Origin: Ulota crispa
Taxonomy: Eukaryota; Streptophyta; Bryopsida; Orthotrichales; Orthotrichaceae
Assembly: GCA_963920765.1 (NCBI GenBank)
Contig: OY987244.1
Span: 20,130,358-20,194,357 of the forward strand
DNA length: 64,000 nt
Reading direction: 5' to 3'
A model generated the notes under the pieces. That model ran no database searches. It saw nothing but the letters and a program-made list of their open reading frames with translations, and was not told where the DNA came from. Made by a program: the position numbers and the translations under genes. This document shows, piece by piece, positions 20,801-35,551 of this stretch. Position 1 is the first letter of the stretch, and the number at the start of each line of letters is the position of its first letter.

Positions 20801-23463
20801 ATGTTGGATCTCAGTGCCTTAGATCCCCAGACTCTCCACAGTCTGCCGTCGAGCGTGCAGCCTCAGCTCTATGCCGCTCCGAGCTTCCACTTGCCTGCCG
20901 TCGCCGATGTAAGTCGTCTTATTGCCCATGTATCCCTAAATGGAGAATTGCGGTTCTAGTGTTCATTTCTTTAATGATTTGACCTCTATTTTGTTGCGTG
21001 CGTATTTCTGAATATTAGTGCAATTAAGGCGCTGTCTGTTGCGTGCAAATATTTTACTACATAGAACAGGTAACGTTTGTGTCTAAGCAGATTGCACCCT
21101 AATTGCAGCACTCACGTTTGGTAGCCGATTAAGACATAGTTGAAACAATTGTCAATGTTTGTCAATTTAGGTTTAACCGATCGTCACCTATCGACGAGTG
21201 TTTCCGAGGCAGGCTATAGGAGGCCATCAGAATTAAAATTTGTCGTTTTCTCCTTTTCTTAATTGCGTCTCTGACTGCATTTCTTTCGATTTTGTTTGTA
21301 CATAAATTGTTGCTGCAAGTACATGTATATAGAGTAATTAGCTTTAAAGCGCGTTCATTATGTTACTGAACCAGAAATCGGAAACTGGAGTGAAAGGGTT
21401 TGTTCCGTTTTCTGGTGACCCTGGAGCTATAGCTTATTTAAAGCTTTGGATTTTTGATCCAATTGACGAGAAGTTGATAGGGCCAAGGTTTTATATTTGC
21501 ATTCCTGGAGAGAGTTCGGCAACACGCCTGATACATGTATGTATGTTTTCCGGTGATGCAGCTCGATGGTTTTCAAAAGGCAGCAGTGCAGATGGTAAAG
21601 CCGGCAAAGGGTACAACAACTTTGGCTTATGTGTTCAAGCATGGCGTCATTGTGGCTGCTGACTCGCGTGCCAGCATGGGCAACTATATCTGTACGTTCT
21701 CTTGCTGAATTTTCCTTCCAAGCTTATTTTCTCTTGTTCTATATCGTAAGTGTTTCTGTGTTCTATCGTGGAAATTACAATCGATGTGGAAGAAATATCA
21801 GTTTGATTGTTCAACTGTGGAAGTATGGTTATCAGTGCAATTAGGTTGTGGTTCAATACTTAAGACCCCGAATGTGTATTGTTCAATAGTGGGGATTTGT
21901 GGCAAAGAAGTATTGTGTATCCCACTGACGACTTTTTGGATATTCCATGGCAGCTTCACAATCGGTGAAGAAAATATTGGAAATCAACCCCTATTTGTTG
22001 GGCACTATGGCTGGGGGTGCCGCCGATTGTCAGTTTTGGCAACGGAATCTAGGCACACGGGTATTGGACCTTACTCTGTTTGCTGTCAGTTATTTTTTGA
22101 ACAATGAAATGCGGATTTTCCATATAGCTTTGTATCCAAGTTACACGATGTCCCTTTATTTGCAGTTGATATTCTTGCACAGCGATTGCTGTCTGGTCAT
22201 ACAGTTCCACAGGTTCGAGAAGTATATACTGAACTTTCATAGTCGCTTGAAACTTGAAGCTTTTACAGTTCCTTTCTTGTTTCACGAGTGCGCGTATTTA
22301 TTTTCTGCCCTCCATAATCTTGACAGTGCCGGCTGCACGAGCTAGCAAACAAGAGGCGAATTTCAGTAACTGGTGCTTCAAAATTGCTTGCGAACACTCT
22401 TTATTCGTATAGGGGAATGGGTCTATCCATGGGCACTATGATAGCTGGCTGGGACGAAACGGTACGTGATTTGTTCTTCATATCGTGCTCTTAGTCTGAG
22501 GTCTTATTTTTATCAAGTATATCAAATCGCGAGAAAGAACCCTTTTATGATGTTAGACAATAATTGAGAAATTGTTGTAATGACCATTCTTTTGCATGCT
22601 TGTGTTATATTGGAGGATTTTCATTCCTGTTTGAACATTCTATTTTCAACGTGAGTACCTGTGGTGTACACCTTTTAAATTTTGTAGGGATGAAATCTTG
22701 GCATCTGTTATGACATATGTGTTAATGGCAGGGTCCTGGTCTGTACTACGTGGATAGTGAGGGTGGCCGGGTGAAGGGCAACCGCTTTTCAGTCGGATCT
22801 GGATCTACTTATGCATATGGTGTGCTCGATACAGGGTAAGAGTTGCAAAGGGGCACATGTATAGCAACAATTCTGGTGAAGATTTGTATCCTGGACGTCA
22901 TTGTGTTTTCATTTGTACTTCTGTCAAGTTACTGCTCGGGTTGTTTGTATGCTTCGTAAGTGTTGATGTGGGTTGTTGGTTTTTCATAGGTTCAACTGGG
23001 ATATGTCTATCGATGAAGCCGTAGAGCTTGCCCGTCGTGCTATTTACCATGCTACTTTCCGTGATGGAGCTAGTGGTGGTGTAGTGAGTGGTAAGCAATT
23101 TTTGTGCTCGAATTTGATAGGTCTTTTGCTTGTTGAATCTGTTGCCTTTCTTGTGGTCAATCTGGTACATATTTTATGCTGATTTGTTCAACAATGATCT
23201 GGTATGGTTGGTCAAAGGGCATCATGGATATTATGTAAACGTCTTTTGTTTTGTGATTTACGGTGAAGGGCTTTACAAAACTCTGGCTACTGCTTTCCAG
23301 TTTTCTATATGTGGAACCTCATGCAAGATTTTGTTGTACTGCAGTCTATTACGTAGGTCCTGGTGGTTGGAAGAAGATGTCAGGTGATGATGTTGGTGAA
23401 CTTCATTACAATTACTATCCAGTCCAGGAGGCTCCAGCCGAAGCAGAGATGGGCGAGTCGTAA
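20801..23463 (+). CDS. PBE: 20S proteasome subunit beta type-5 (chymotrypsin-like), 7 exons
   Basis: Catalytic beta-5 subunit of the 20S proteasome core, which cleaves after hydrophobic residues in the nucleus and cytosol. Exons: 20801-20908, 21562-21691, 21954-22060, 22327-22461, 22732-22835, 22990-23090, 23345-23463; all introns are GT-AG and all phases agree, giving 267 residues. Residues 1-53 are the propeptide (it contains YAAPSFHLP, similar to Arabidopsis PBE1 APSFDLP). Autoprocessing after Gly53 in AKGTTTLAY exposes the active Thr54 (mature Thr1). Mature Asp17 (VAADSRAS) and Lys33 (SVKK) are present, as are [32 protein letters not shown] and [16 protein letters not shown]. The C-terminus ([13 protein letters not shown]) is plant-like. 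The gene looks intact and the start is supported by the length and the propeptide motif. Confidence 0.96.
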
Positions 23464-24724
23464 ATAATTTCAGAACATGATCCTTGGGAATACTGCGCCA
23501 TGTTGTTATCCCGGCAGCCACAGTTAGCGAAGTGCACAAATTTCTTTAAGGTCTTACTAGATCCAGCAGTGGAGGGTTCTATGCTCTGTGTTTTATCCTC
23601 TACGTTATACGTTTATGTTGAATTCAGTTTACATTGTTGCCAGGATCTCCTTGTCATATGACTACGCTTTCTGGAATACTTCAATGCCTTTTTTCCATCA
23701 CGTTGTTAAATCGCTGGTAACACGATTTTTTTCAGTATGTTGTGATCTGTAGAATTTTTATTCCTACAAACATCTTCCCTGGATCTGCTGATGAACTACT
23801 CTTAAACATTGACAAGGTAGACACCATAATTCTTGACTGGTTTGAAACTTAGATTAAGTAGAAGGTTACGCCTCTTACAGCATGATTGATTAAACTTTTC
23901 AAATGAAGCTCTAGTCTGCCCATTAAAGGTTGGAACTTTGGGTTACAAATTTCCAACTCATCACTGATATTAAACTGCAGGGAACCAAATGCAAAATATT
24001 GTCAACTGTACAATCAATGCCCGTTTATGTGGTCTGTTGCGGATCTGTACAACTGCCTGCTATATGTCCTTTGTCCACTGTCTTCGATTGAGAGATGGAG
24101 TGCTGTGTGTGGAAATCTGCATAAAACTGACACTGTTGAAGGACGTCGACTACAAGGAAATGGTGTCCAAATTGACACGTCCTAATTGACTAAATGTGTC
24201 CAAATTGACCAAATTGACAGTGTTCCCTTGTAGGATCTCAGTAATGCAATGCCAGTAAACCACTTTCCCTGGAGGTCTTTTCAGGAGTTGAGAAAAGCAT
24301 TGTTGGTTGTACTACAATGAGAACCTTGCAAGAGTTTGTACTGAAGAGGATATCAAGAAGGAAACACATCATACTGCAGGGTTTCTTCCACATACGCATG
24401 TTGCTCTGATGACCACTAAAAATGATGACCTTTCATCCCGGATTCAAGGTGCTCACTAAGGACCTTCACAACTCTCAAACCTTGCAAACCAAAGTGCGGT
24501 TGTGACAGGACTGGAATGGCTTCCCGGCTGTACAAGTCATCCACATGGTATCTAACAAATTAAAAATTTACAGAAAACGGTTCCCATAGGATCTAACCTC
24601 AAGGACCAACAGTTTTTATACACAAACAAGGATATTCTACACCTCAGATTGGACCTCATCGCCTTCTACATTCTAAAGAATGCCAGATCTGCATGGTGTG
24701 TCCTCTATCCTACTCCTGTCCCTC
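23464..24724. other. Convergent 3' intergenic region
   Basis: The proteasome gene and the enoyl-CoA hydratase gene both end here (convergent). No coding exon recognised. A short phrase (CCAAATTGAC) recurs three times at about 24168-24215. Confidence 0.5.
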
Positions 24725-26733
<2,009 letters not shown>

Positions 26734-27556
26734 CGCCCCCGTGTCTTGCTTTACAGCTCGGGTCCCATGGATTGCACGCGCAAATTGCGTATTCGCGGCG
26801 TATGCGCTTCCGAATTGCTTCTGTTGAAGAGACACCAACTGGCAGCGATGCCCTGACGATCGTGCTCCAAACCCTGGTGAATATGATCGAGGTCCTCGTT
26901 CCCGCAATGCTGGCAAAACAACGTAAAGGAGCTTGTGCTTACAAAACTGGAAAAACTAGCTTTCAACTGCGATAGTGCCTTTAGGCTAATTTCTCTAAAA
27001 ATCACACTCATAGCACGGAACATTTTCTACGAACAAGAGCACCCAAGAACAGGGGATGTGAGGTAAAATCAAGGAGTAAGAAACATACTTGAATAGAGAC
27101 AGCGTCGATTGCTTCGCTCCAATACTGCCCGCAAAGGGCGCGCGCATTGCATGAAAGGACTCATACCCGCACACAGCATGCACTTCCCAATCCTGAAAAA
27201 TGCTTGCCAGGATCTTGAGCTTGGTGTTCGGAGATTATGCTCAACACAGAGACTATTCCCCAATTGCGTCGCTAAGAATCAACCATGGATCCCCAGAAGA
27301 TGAAAATTCTTCCCAATTCCTTCACACGAGGCGAAGATCATGGAATGCGAGGAGCGTTCTCTTGTGCTGATGTTCATTCACAAGTGAAAATCTGACGAAG
27401 CAGCTGAATTGACACGCTTCGGGGTGCAAGTAGTACAAGCCTACAACAATGGCAGCTCCGAGTCAATAGGGGTGGAGCCACGTAGGTCCACGTAGTAGCC
27501 ACCTCAGCTGCTGGCTCTTCGTTTGCCGGTGCCGGGCAGGCCGGCCATGCCGGGTG
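26734..27556 (-). promoter_or_regulatory. Upstream region of the enoyl-CoA hydratase gene
   Basis: Holds the probable 5' coding or untranslated exon(s) and promoter. Short frames exist on both strands (for example 26995-27183 minus) without a domain. Confidence 0.35.
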
Positions 27557-27929
27557 TAAGGTAGAAGCACCCTAAATGCAACACTAGCCGTTTAGCAACA
27601 TCTAAAATTAAACCTAAAAGTAAGCACTCCTACATTCAAAGAAAACACGTATGCATCCAAATTAGACACGCAAGTTGACATAAGGGAACAGAAATTGTGT
27701 AAGTGACGATTTATGATTTGGTGTGACATGGTTTTTATTATTACTTTCAGGGGTCTAATGTTCACAATAAGTCAATCTAGAGAGTTACCTGCAACAATTC
27801 ATAATTTATTCATACAATCTCAAGAAATTTTGAAGAGTACTCATTTTGTAACAATGCCATAACATTATCAAAAAACCCTCCAAATTACCACATCTGAGGT
27901 AAGTGTCACATTTGGGTGCTTCTCCCTTA
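27557..27929. mobile_element. MITE, about 373 bp, TA-bounded
   Basis: The left end TAAGGTAGAAGCACCCTAAA is mirrored by the right end TTTGGGTGCTTCTCCCTTA, an inverted repeat of about 20 bp with two mismatches. TA at both outer edges would fit a TA target duplication (Tc1/mariner type, inferred). The interior is AT-rich and non-coding. The first bases resemble those of the TAAGGTAGGAGG family at 5529. Confidence 0.6.
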
Positions 27930-29511
27930 GATTGAAGATGCCCTAAACGCCTCACGATCCTGCAGAACAAACTCCAGTGCTACTAACGGATGAATTTACC
28001 TCTCGTGGATGACATTCATCCGAACGACTATGAACGTCGTTCACAGTGCAACTTTGCCAGAGTTGGAGTCTGTGGAGTTTTGTTGCTGCGGCTGTGCGAT
28101 TTGGCGATGGCGAGGGCGTGTTGACGTTGTTCCTGTGCACGATAGAGTGCGCTGGTTTCGATTTGGCGATAAGTGAATTCGCGGGCCGTGCTCATGAGGA
28201 GGCTGTCGTCCCCCATGGCCGGTCCCTCTGGCGGTGCTCTATTCTGGAGCTCCTCTTCTGTGCGTGTTTCGAATCCTCCCGGGAGGATTACAAGAGGGTT
28301 GGTGCGGGGGTTGTATGGTGCCCGTGCGAGCGTCGGTAGGGAAAGTGACCACAATGGAGGCGTTGCGGCGGTTCCTAATAGAAGGCGAAGAAGCAGCGAC
28401 TACAGGCCGCCACGATTCAGGTAGGCACGAGACGGCTAAGCTTTTCTTTTCTTCTCTTTTGTTGAAAATTCGCGCGAGAATTAATCCGAATGGAAGCATG
28501 TGATTGTTTTTCGAATTTCAATATTCATAATAACTCGTGGTTAAGAAGGAAGGTTGAAGGAAATTTCAATGAGGAGATACGGTGGTTAATGTGTGTAGAT
28601 GATGCTGCTCTGCAAGTAAATTTTCTACGTCTGCAGTATTTTGTTAGTAACGCAGCGTGTTGAATGTTTCTTCGCCAGCTTCGGCTGTCTTTTCTAGAAT
28701 GCCAATGAGTAAGTTTATTGCAAATTTCGCGTCAAGCATTGGATTAGGGCTTCATTTCGGGTAAAGTATAGGATTCTGGATGACGCGAGGCGCCTAAATT
28801 AATTTGGAAACTGGTGCGATTTCTCCAAAAAAAAACAAATATTCGGTGATTATTTTGAATCTGACGGAAAACTGTATACTTTTTAGAAATTTTAACCCTT
28901 CACCGCCCAGCCCTCGTTTGCATGAACAACAAGCTCCCTGCAAGGATTCACGTTCCCACAACGATGTGGCTGAAATTTTAAAAATTCGACGTTATGTATT
29001 GATCGCCAAGGGAGGGGCGATATAAGATGGTCGTCAAATTTGCAAGGACGATGTGAGATGGTCGTCAAATTAGCTTTTGAGCCCGCCATCGTGCAGGATT
29101 ACGAGCGGACAAAATGTGTCCGCATGGGCGGCCTATGGTTAAGATTCAACACCTATTTAGGTTGAATTCTGAAGGAATTTTCAACCGGGAGATGTGGTGG
29201 TTGTACTTTCCGGTATCTGAGATGATGTTAGTGGCGAGTGTATGCTCTACGTTTTCTTCCTTTTGTTAGAAACTTGACAAACTCGATTTGTTGTTCTATA
29301 GTATTGAGTTTTATGCTAATGAGTAAGATTTTTGGACATTTCGGGTCCCGTGTAGGATTTAGGGCTTCCTTTTCTGGACTGTGGATACGTCTAAGGAATA
29401 TTTTTGTACGTGTATGATGTTTTGCGAATATCAGGAAGCGAGCTTTTATTAAAAGAAATTTTACTTCAAGTGTTTGTTGAGAAAGCGAATGGACCTATTA
29501 ATAAACAGAGT
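27930..29511. other. Region upstream of the dihydrouridine synthase; possible first exons
   Basis: A short plus-strand exon candidate, ATG at 28354 (MEALRRFLIEGEEAATTG) to a donor-like CAG-GTAGGC at 28423-28431, could be the first exon of the following gene, but its splice phase does not simply match the block at 29512. A minus-strand frame 28028-28354 (VILPGGFETRTEEELQNR) is also coding-like and unrecognised. A 15-bp phrase GATGGTCGTCAAATT is repeated at about 29027 and 29057. Confidence 0.3.
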
Positions 29512-32500
29512 ATGGACGTGCAAAACAGTGTAGCGCCGATGATGGACTGGACGGACAACCATTACCGGACTCTTGCTCGTCTTATTTCTAAGCATGCGTG
29601 GCTGTACACAGAGATGGTAGTTGCTGATACTATCAACCACCAGCAAGACAATCTTGTAAGTTTTTCCGGTCGTCCATTCTGTCGTTGAAATGGCATGATC
29701 TTTCTAACCTTGGATTCAGTTAAAGTATTGGACCAGCTATTCCATATTTTTTTAAAGATTGTAGCCCATGGAACTGCACTGTTTTGTGTTCGTCAAAACT
29801 ATGCATGAGCTGAGAGTCCTTGTAGTTCTATGCCACGCGAGGTCGTCTCGTCAGATTTCATTTTTACTTCGTGGGTATTTCAGGATAAATTTCTTAAGTT
29901 CCCCGAAGCTCAGCATCCTATAGTGTTGCAGTTGGGTGGTAGCAATCCAGAAAAACTATTGAAAGCATCTCAGCTTGCTAGCCCATACGAATATGATGAA
30001 ATCAACTTGAAGTGAGCATTCTTCCCATATATACCTTTATTCCAAATACTGTCTCTAGGGAAAATTTGCTACATAATGCGGTCTTCTCAACTGCCTTTTC
30101 ATGTTTTCGAGGGTTTTTTTTTCAGGTTATGTTTAGAGCTAATGGCCTGCTTCTGACGTACTTCAGTTGTGAGCATTATGTCCTCATGGTTTTCTCAACT
30201 TTCGTGCTCTGACTTGCAGTTGCGGTTGCCCCAGCGATAAAGTCGCTGGCCATGGTTGTTTTGGTGCCTCGCTTATGCTTGAGCCTGAGGTACGATGCTT
30301 CCAATTTTATCGAATGCTTTTTACAGGATAATCTAACGACAGGTCGCACTTTGATGATGATTTTTCATTGATTATTGATATCATTGTTGATCTTTGGGAT
30401 TATGGATTACCCGTTTCGGAACTTTGCACTCGTGCACATGAAGTCTTTGTCCAGATTGTGTTATTTAACTCTCAAGGGCATTTGAGAATACGGTGTCAGC
30501 TACTTGGAAATATTTGATTCTTTCTAGTTTCAACTTTTTTGTCATTAGTCGCGAATTTGCCGATGTACATAGGACAGAAGTAATATACGCATTTAGAGTA
30601 CTTGTGGCAAGAAGATTGATTATGAAGATATTATGTTGGTGGTTTTTCTTTCTATTATGCATTCAATTTGTTTTGCTTTGCTTTGTTTTGTTTTGCAGCT
30701 TGTTGGCGAATGTATGACAGCTATTGCCGAGGGCAGTCCGGGGACTCCTGTTACTGTCAAGTGTCGAATAGGAGTTGACAATTTTGACTCCTATGATTTT
30801 CTTCGTAAGTATCTGGATTATTCGTATGTGTAGCTGGAATGAGTTAACTGCAAGCGTAATTGTATGCAGGTAATGGAAGTAAGAAGCGGAAGGGCCAGTC
30901 ACAACTTATAGAAATGCCCATTGATTTATGCTAATCTATGAGTAGACCTTTCCTGATCCACGGCGTGAAAACTATTCAGAACGAGAGCGTGATGCTTTTG
31001 CAAAATAGTGCACTGCAAATTCTATTGACAGCTAATTATTGCTGGCACGTGGTGGACATGAGCTGTTCGTTGGTTCAGATAAGTTTATCAGCACTGTGTC
31101 ATCAACGTCACCAACAAAGCATTTTGTTATACACGCACGAAAAGCTGTGCTCAAGGGACTCAGTCCTGCTGCAAATAGAACCATACCTCCTCTCAAGTGA
31201 GTCTTGATGTTTAAAGTTATATCCAGTTTCTTCATTTATTATTTTTTCTGATTTCCTCTTTTCTTGGCCTCAACTAGGACGAACATTTGTGTGACGTAGT
31301 ATTACTAAAATCTTGATGTTTTTAATGACGCAACAGATATGAATTTGTCTATGCTTTGATTCGTGACTTTCCAAACCTTAAATTTACACTAAATGGCGGG
31401 GTTGTCAGCACTCATCAGGTTAGAGTTTTAGCTTTTGTTGATAGCAGAATGCTTAGTGTTATATGGTGGTGATATTCTGTCTTTTGCATATGTTGTGTAT
31501 GGAATAGTTTCTATGTTTTATTGAAGAATCTATTTGTATAACATCTATGACCTGATTGTTTAGGTCAGAGGATGTTAAGTGCAGACGAGGTCTTTTTTGT
31601 GTGTGTATGTATATATAAATATAAATATATATAAATATAAATAAAAAAAATAAAAAAATATAAAAATATATATATATATATATACATACATACATACATA
31701 CATATAGTAATTGTGCTAGTCTTGACTGACCGTGATGTATGTGGCAGGTGAACGAAGCCTTACATAGGGGAGTCTTTGGAGTTATGCTAGGACGTGCCGC
31801 TTATAGCACGTATGTTTGCAATTCTGGATTTACAAAGCTTGGTTCTTCTAGTTATACTGCACCTTGCTGCACTAGTTGCTCATCTTTTTTATCACTGTCT
31901 CTGTGTGCTTGTTTGTTTTGTGACGAAAATGCACGAACTAAGAATTTATTTAACTCTGCATTGCAGTCTGTGGGGAACTCTTGGCAACGTTGATAGTTTT
32001 ATCTATAGAGATACAACACCTAGGTTGACTCGACGTGAGGTACGCTATTGATTTATAGAGCATATGATGTTGTATTTGAATCAACAAAAATCGTTTCAGC
32101 TATTTTGAGCAAATAGGTCCAACAGAGAAGGAATGCTGATATCCATGATATCTTTTGCCCTCAACAAATAATATTGTGAGCTTAAAGGTTGTATCCATTT
32201 AAGAAAAACATTTTGTTAAAAGCTCATTTTTACCATGTTTATATCCTTTGAAGTCTTGCCAATTCACATCCAATATATTAGGTGCTATTTATTATTGGAA
32301 AAGGGGAAAATGTTGAACCGAGCTCTTCGTTTGGAAGAGATTTAAGCTCAGAAGTCAATTAAATAGCAATGGCTCTATAAGATAAGCTCAAATCATTCTT
32401 AGGCCGAATTTGAAATTGTCTTACGGTTTGCTGTCTATGTAGATTTTGGAGAAGTACGTGGAATATGCTGATGCTGAGCTTCATAAGTATGGTCAAAAGA

Positions 32501-33502
32501 AGCCTAGCGTTAGACATCTTGTGAAGGTATTTCTCGTTCTGTACACCAGAGGTTTTGTGCATGAATCTTAATTGTTGATCACAGCTTGCAACTTCTCCGA
32601 TTGTATTTTCGTTGAACTTTGCAACTAATACAGGTAGAGTTTTTTGAATCCAGCCTTTATTAGGTTTATTCCATGCCGAGTCAGGCGCAGGTGTATGGAG
32701 ACGGGCTGTTGACGATTCTCTGCGACGCTCTGAGGTAAGCAAAGATCGTTCAACATGTTTCTCATACATTAGACACAAATATTCTTGAAAGCATCAGTGT
32801 GTTCAATGAGAAAGTAATATTTGCATTTTTGGATTCAAATCTTTCAAATTTCTATCTTGCGTGATATTCTCCGTGAAGAGTGTTGAAACCTCTATCAAGC
32901 AGTCGCAATTCTTGAGCCTGTTTGCTAAACATGGCTGATGATTTTCATTGCAAAGCGGTCATTGTAACTTGGAATAAACCGTTGACACAGCTGTAGAAAG
33001 ATCAAATTGCATTAAAAAATTCCACCTTTTGTAATTTCTAATGCTTGCACTTCTGAAATCATCTGTCGGATGTCAGTTCTTGGTTTTAGTCAAATTCGGA
33101 TTTCTTACAGAACATGATTTCTGGAGAACAATGATCTTTGGAGAACAACGATCTCCAAGACCTGACATTTGACAAATTATCAATCACAAAACCGCAGGAT
33201 ATGGTCTATGGCGTTTTACAGTTTGTCGCACACCATCTTTTTAGAGCCTTAATACGTTTGCAATTGGGTGTGTTCAATTTGTGCAGACCGTGCGTGCCCT
33301 TTTGGAAGAAACACTTGGTGTGATACCAGATTCTGTGCTCGATTCTTCACCTTTACTGGAAACTTCTCCCAACTCTTTATTTGCAGACTTAAGTCCTCTT
33401 CCACTTGCTCCCTCATTTAGTTCCATAGAATGTTATCAAGGTCTTGAGCTTAATGACAGTACGTTTTTAGGTTCGAAAGTACTCATCAATGAACTTGCTT
33501 AG
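29512..33502 (+). CDS. tRNA-dihydrouridine synthase, DusA type, 11 exons
   Basis: Reduces uridine to dihydrouridine in the D-loop of tRNA (U20/U20a for DusA relatives), using FMN and NADPH. Exons: 29512-29655, 29884-30011, 30220-30289, 30699-30804, 31079-31196, 31337-31418, 31748-31809, 31967-32039, 32443-32526, 32654-32734, 33287-33502; phases agree throughout and give 387 residues. TIM-barrel landmarks follow E. coli DusA in order: [51 protein letters not shown] with catalytic Cys94, [57 protein letters not shown], then [19 protein letters not shown]. The last exon (33287-33502, Ser/Leu-rich) is an extra tail not found in the bacterial enzyme. An upstream exon with an organelle transit peptide is possible, because the frame is open above 29512. 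Intron 6 carries an AT microsatellite. Confidence 0.93.
31612..31705. repeat. AT microsatellite with TACA tail, in an intron
   Basis: TATAAATA, AAATAAAA and (TA)n runs are followed by five or six CATA/TACA units. It lies in the intron between 31418 and 31748 and has no sign of function. Confidence 0.85.
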
Positions 33503-35551
33503 TTGTAACTTAGCATTTCTGACACAGGCAATTGTATTGACCGACCCAATATTAGGGTACCACCAAATTGTAGCTCTACATTGTCTCTTGCAGTATTGCA
33601 GCCTTGGTCTATACTTCCGCGAGATTTGGTTTTCCAAGAGCGACTGTGTTAACACCGCTTCCTTCTATGGCCATTGTTAAAACCTCACTTTAGTACAATT
33701 TCTTTCGTGAGGCTTCAAATTTTTGTTTGCGTCATGTGATTTGCGAAGACTGATATTGAGAGCTTTTGCAGCAATACGACTTTTCAAAATGAGAAATTTT
33801 GAGTCTTGGATCATGCTCGGTACGCCATCTGCATACGCCATGTAGTAAACTAGCATACTCAAATGTTGCTAACTTTGTCAGGAAAAAAGCTAGTATAGCA
33901 GTTACGATCACAGTACAGCCTCCATAACATTGATAATGATGCATTTGGCAGTTGCCGTCACAAGGACATGTTAAAGCTCACTGCCAACAGCATCCAACTG
34001 TGTGCTCACATGTCCCCGGTGCTACTACAATCAATTTATGACATGAGAACTTTCACACTGCAGAATCAAATTCATGGTTTAAACCTTCGGGCATTTGTGC
34101 GAGCACATTGCCTGAACACATTAGCGAAGTATTTCTGCTCACAGTAATACACCGATTACTCCATCTTCTGCGCAGAATGAAGTGTACGTGAAGCTACGCC
34201 ACTACACATTTCTCATATATGGTGTAAGCTTACATGGGAGCTCTGACGTTGAATATAAGTGTCCTAGGTTACATTGATTTTCATCACGCTGCAATTGTAC
34301 TGTACACCTATAATGTCTGTTGCTGCCCATCGTAAGGTTGGTAGCTCGAATTGCTATCCTTTCACCAAAAGCATCCCTATAATTAGCTCAAAAATGGATA
34401 TGAAATTAGCTCAAAAATGGATATGAAATTAGCTCAAAAATGGATATGAAGTGCTTAAATGGTCCCTTTTTAGTCATTGAGTGGATAGAAAAAAAGATAT
34501 ACACTATTGAAAGAGTCAATCATATTCCTCAATTTTGCCTCAACTCTTGTGAAGTTGCAGGAAAACGGTTTATGGGAGACCTAAACTCACAAATAGGTGT
34601 CTATGTAAAAACTTCAAAAAATCATCAACAATTCAATAATGCTTCAAACAATATGAAAACAAATGTATTACATGTGGCATCTTTTTCTCTTTGCCTGAAA
34701 ATTAGAAAAAAATCTTCATGTCTCAAAAGGCACATGAAAATTCAGACAATCTCTTACAGTGACGGTTTTCGAGCTACCTATCTGTATCTCATTACTGTCG
34801 TCAGTAGCAGCAACATAGCCGTAAAATCTCCTCACACAGACAAATAACATCGTGCACACCCTGAAAATCCCACAATTCTCTTTGAGTAGCGAAACCGCAG
34901 ATTGCAGCTCGTACTGGTTACGTATTAAGTTCAAATTACACTTAAGATGCATAGAATCATACTCGATGTTGAATAGTCTGAACTCCATTTACAGAACAGT
35001 GCTAACAGCAGCTTGCACGAAAGCTGATGCTGACATCCATCCCCTCAATACGGCAATATCTCTAAATCTTATACTACAGTCACAATTCACAACCTTCAAT
35101 TCTTAATGACTCTAAACAGACTCGGATCGGAACTTGTCTGGGTCCCCAGTTAGAGAAATGTAGGTTTACAGGTAGTAAACTGATCCGCATCCATCTCGCG
35201 AACATTCGCTTTAAACTGGACTATATCTATACAAACCCTCCAAAATAAAACCAGAACCAACGAAACTAGCTGCTGAAAGGTCAAGCTCATCCATGAGAAA
35301 AGGTATGTTCAACAAAAAATTCTCAATTTATCGTTTATATGCCTACGGCCGCTGATTTCAATTTGAAACCTCTACGCCCAGCCGCAGGACAACCGAGGAT
35401 TGCCACAGCAGTCCGTCACTACCCTGTTCAATTACGAAATTTTCACCCTAATCTACACTCCTATATACTGTACACCGCTAACTACTGCGCTCCTCGGCAC
35501 CACTGGCCATGGCCTTCGCCAGGTACGCATCTAAGTTGCACCATCCCGACT
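33503..35551. other. Intergenic region between the Dus gene and CHS
   Basis: Convergent 3' region. No coding exon recognised. It includes the triple 23-bp repeat listed separately. The 3' UTR of CHS probably occupies the right end. Confidence 0.5.
34381..34449. repeat. Tandem repeat, three units of 23 bp
   Basis: AATTAGCTCAAAAATGGATA plus TGA is repeated three times without change, which points to recent slippage or duplication. Confidence 0.9.

Noticed and set aside
34381-34449. CRISPR-like array
   Set aside because: Three units with no spacers between them; a simple tandem repeat in a plant genome.
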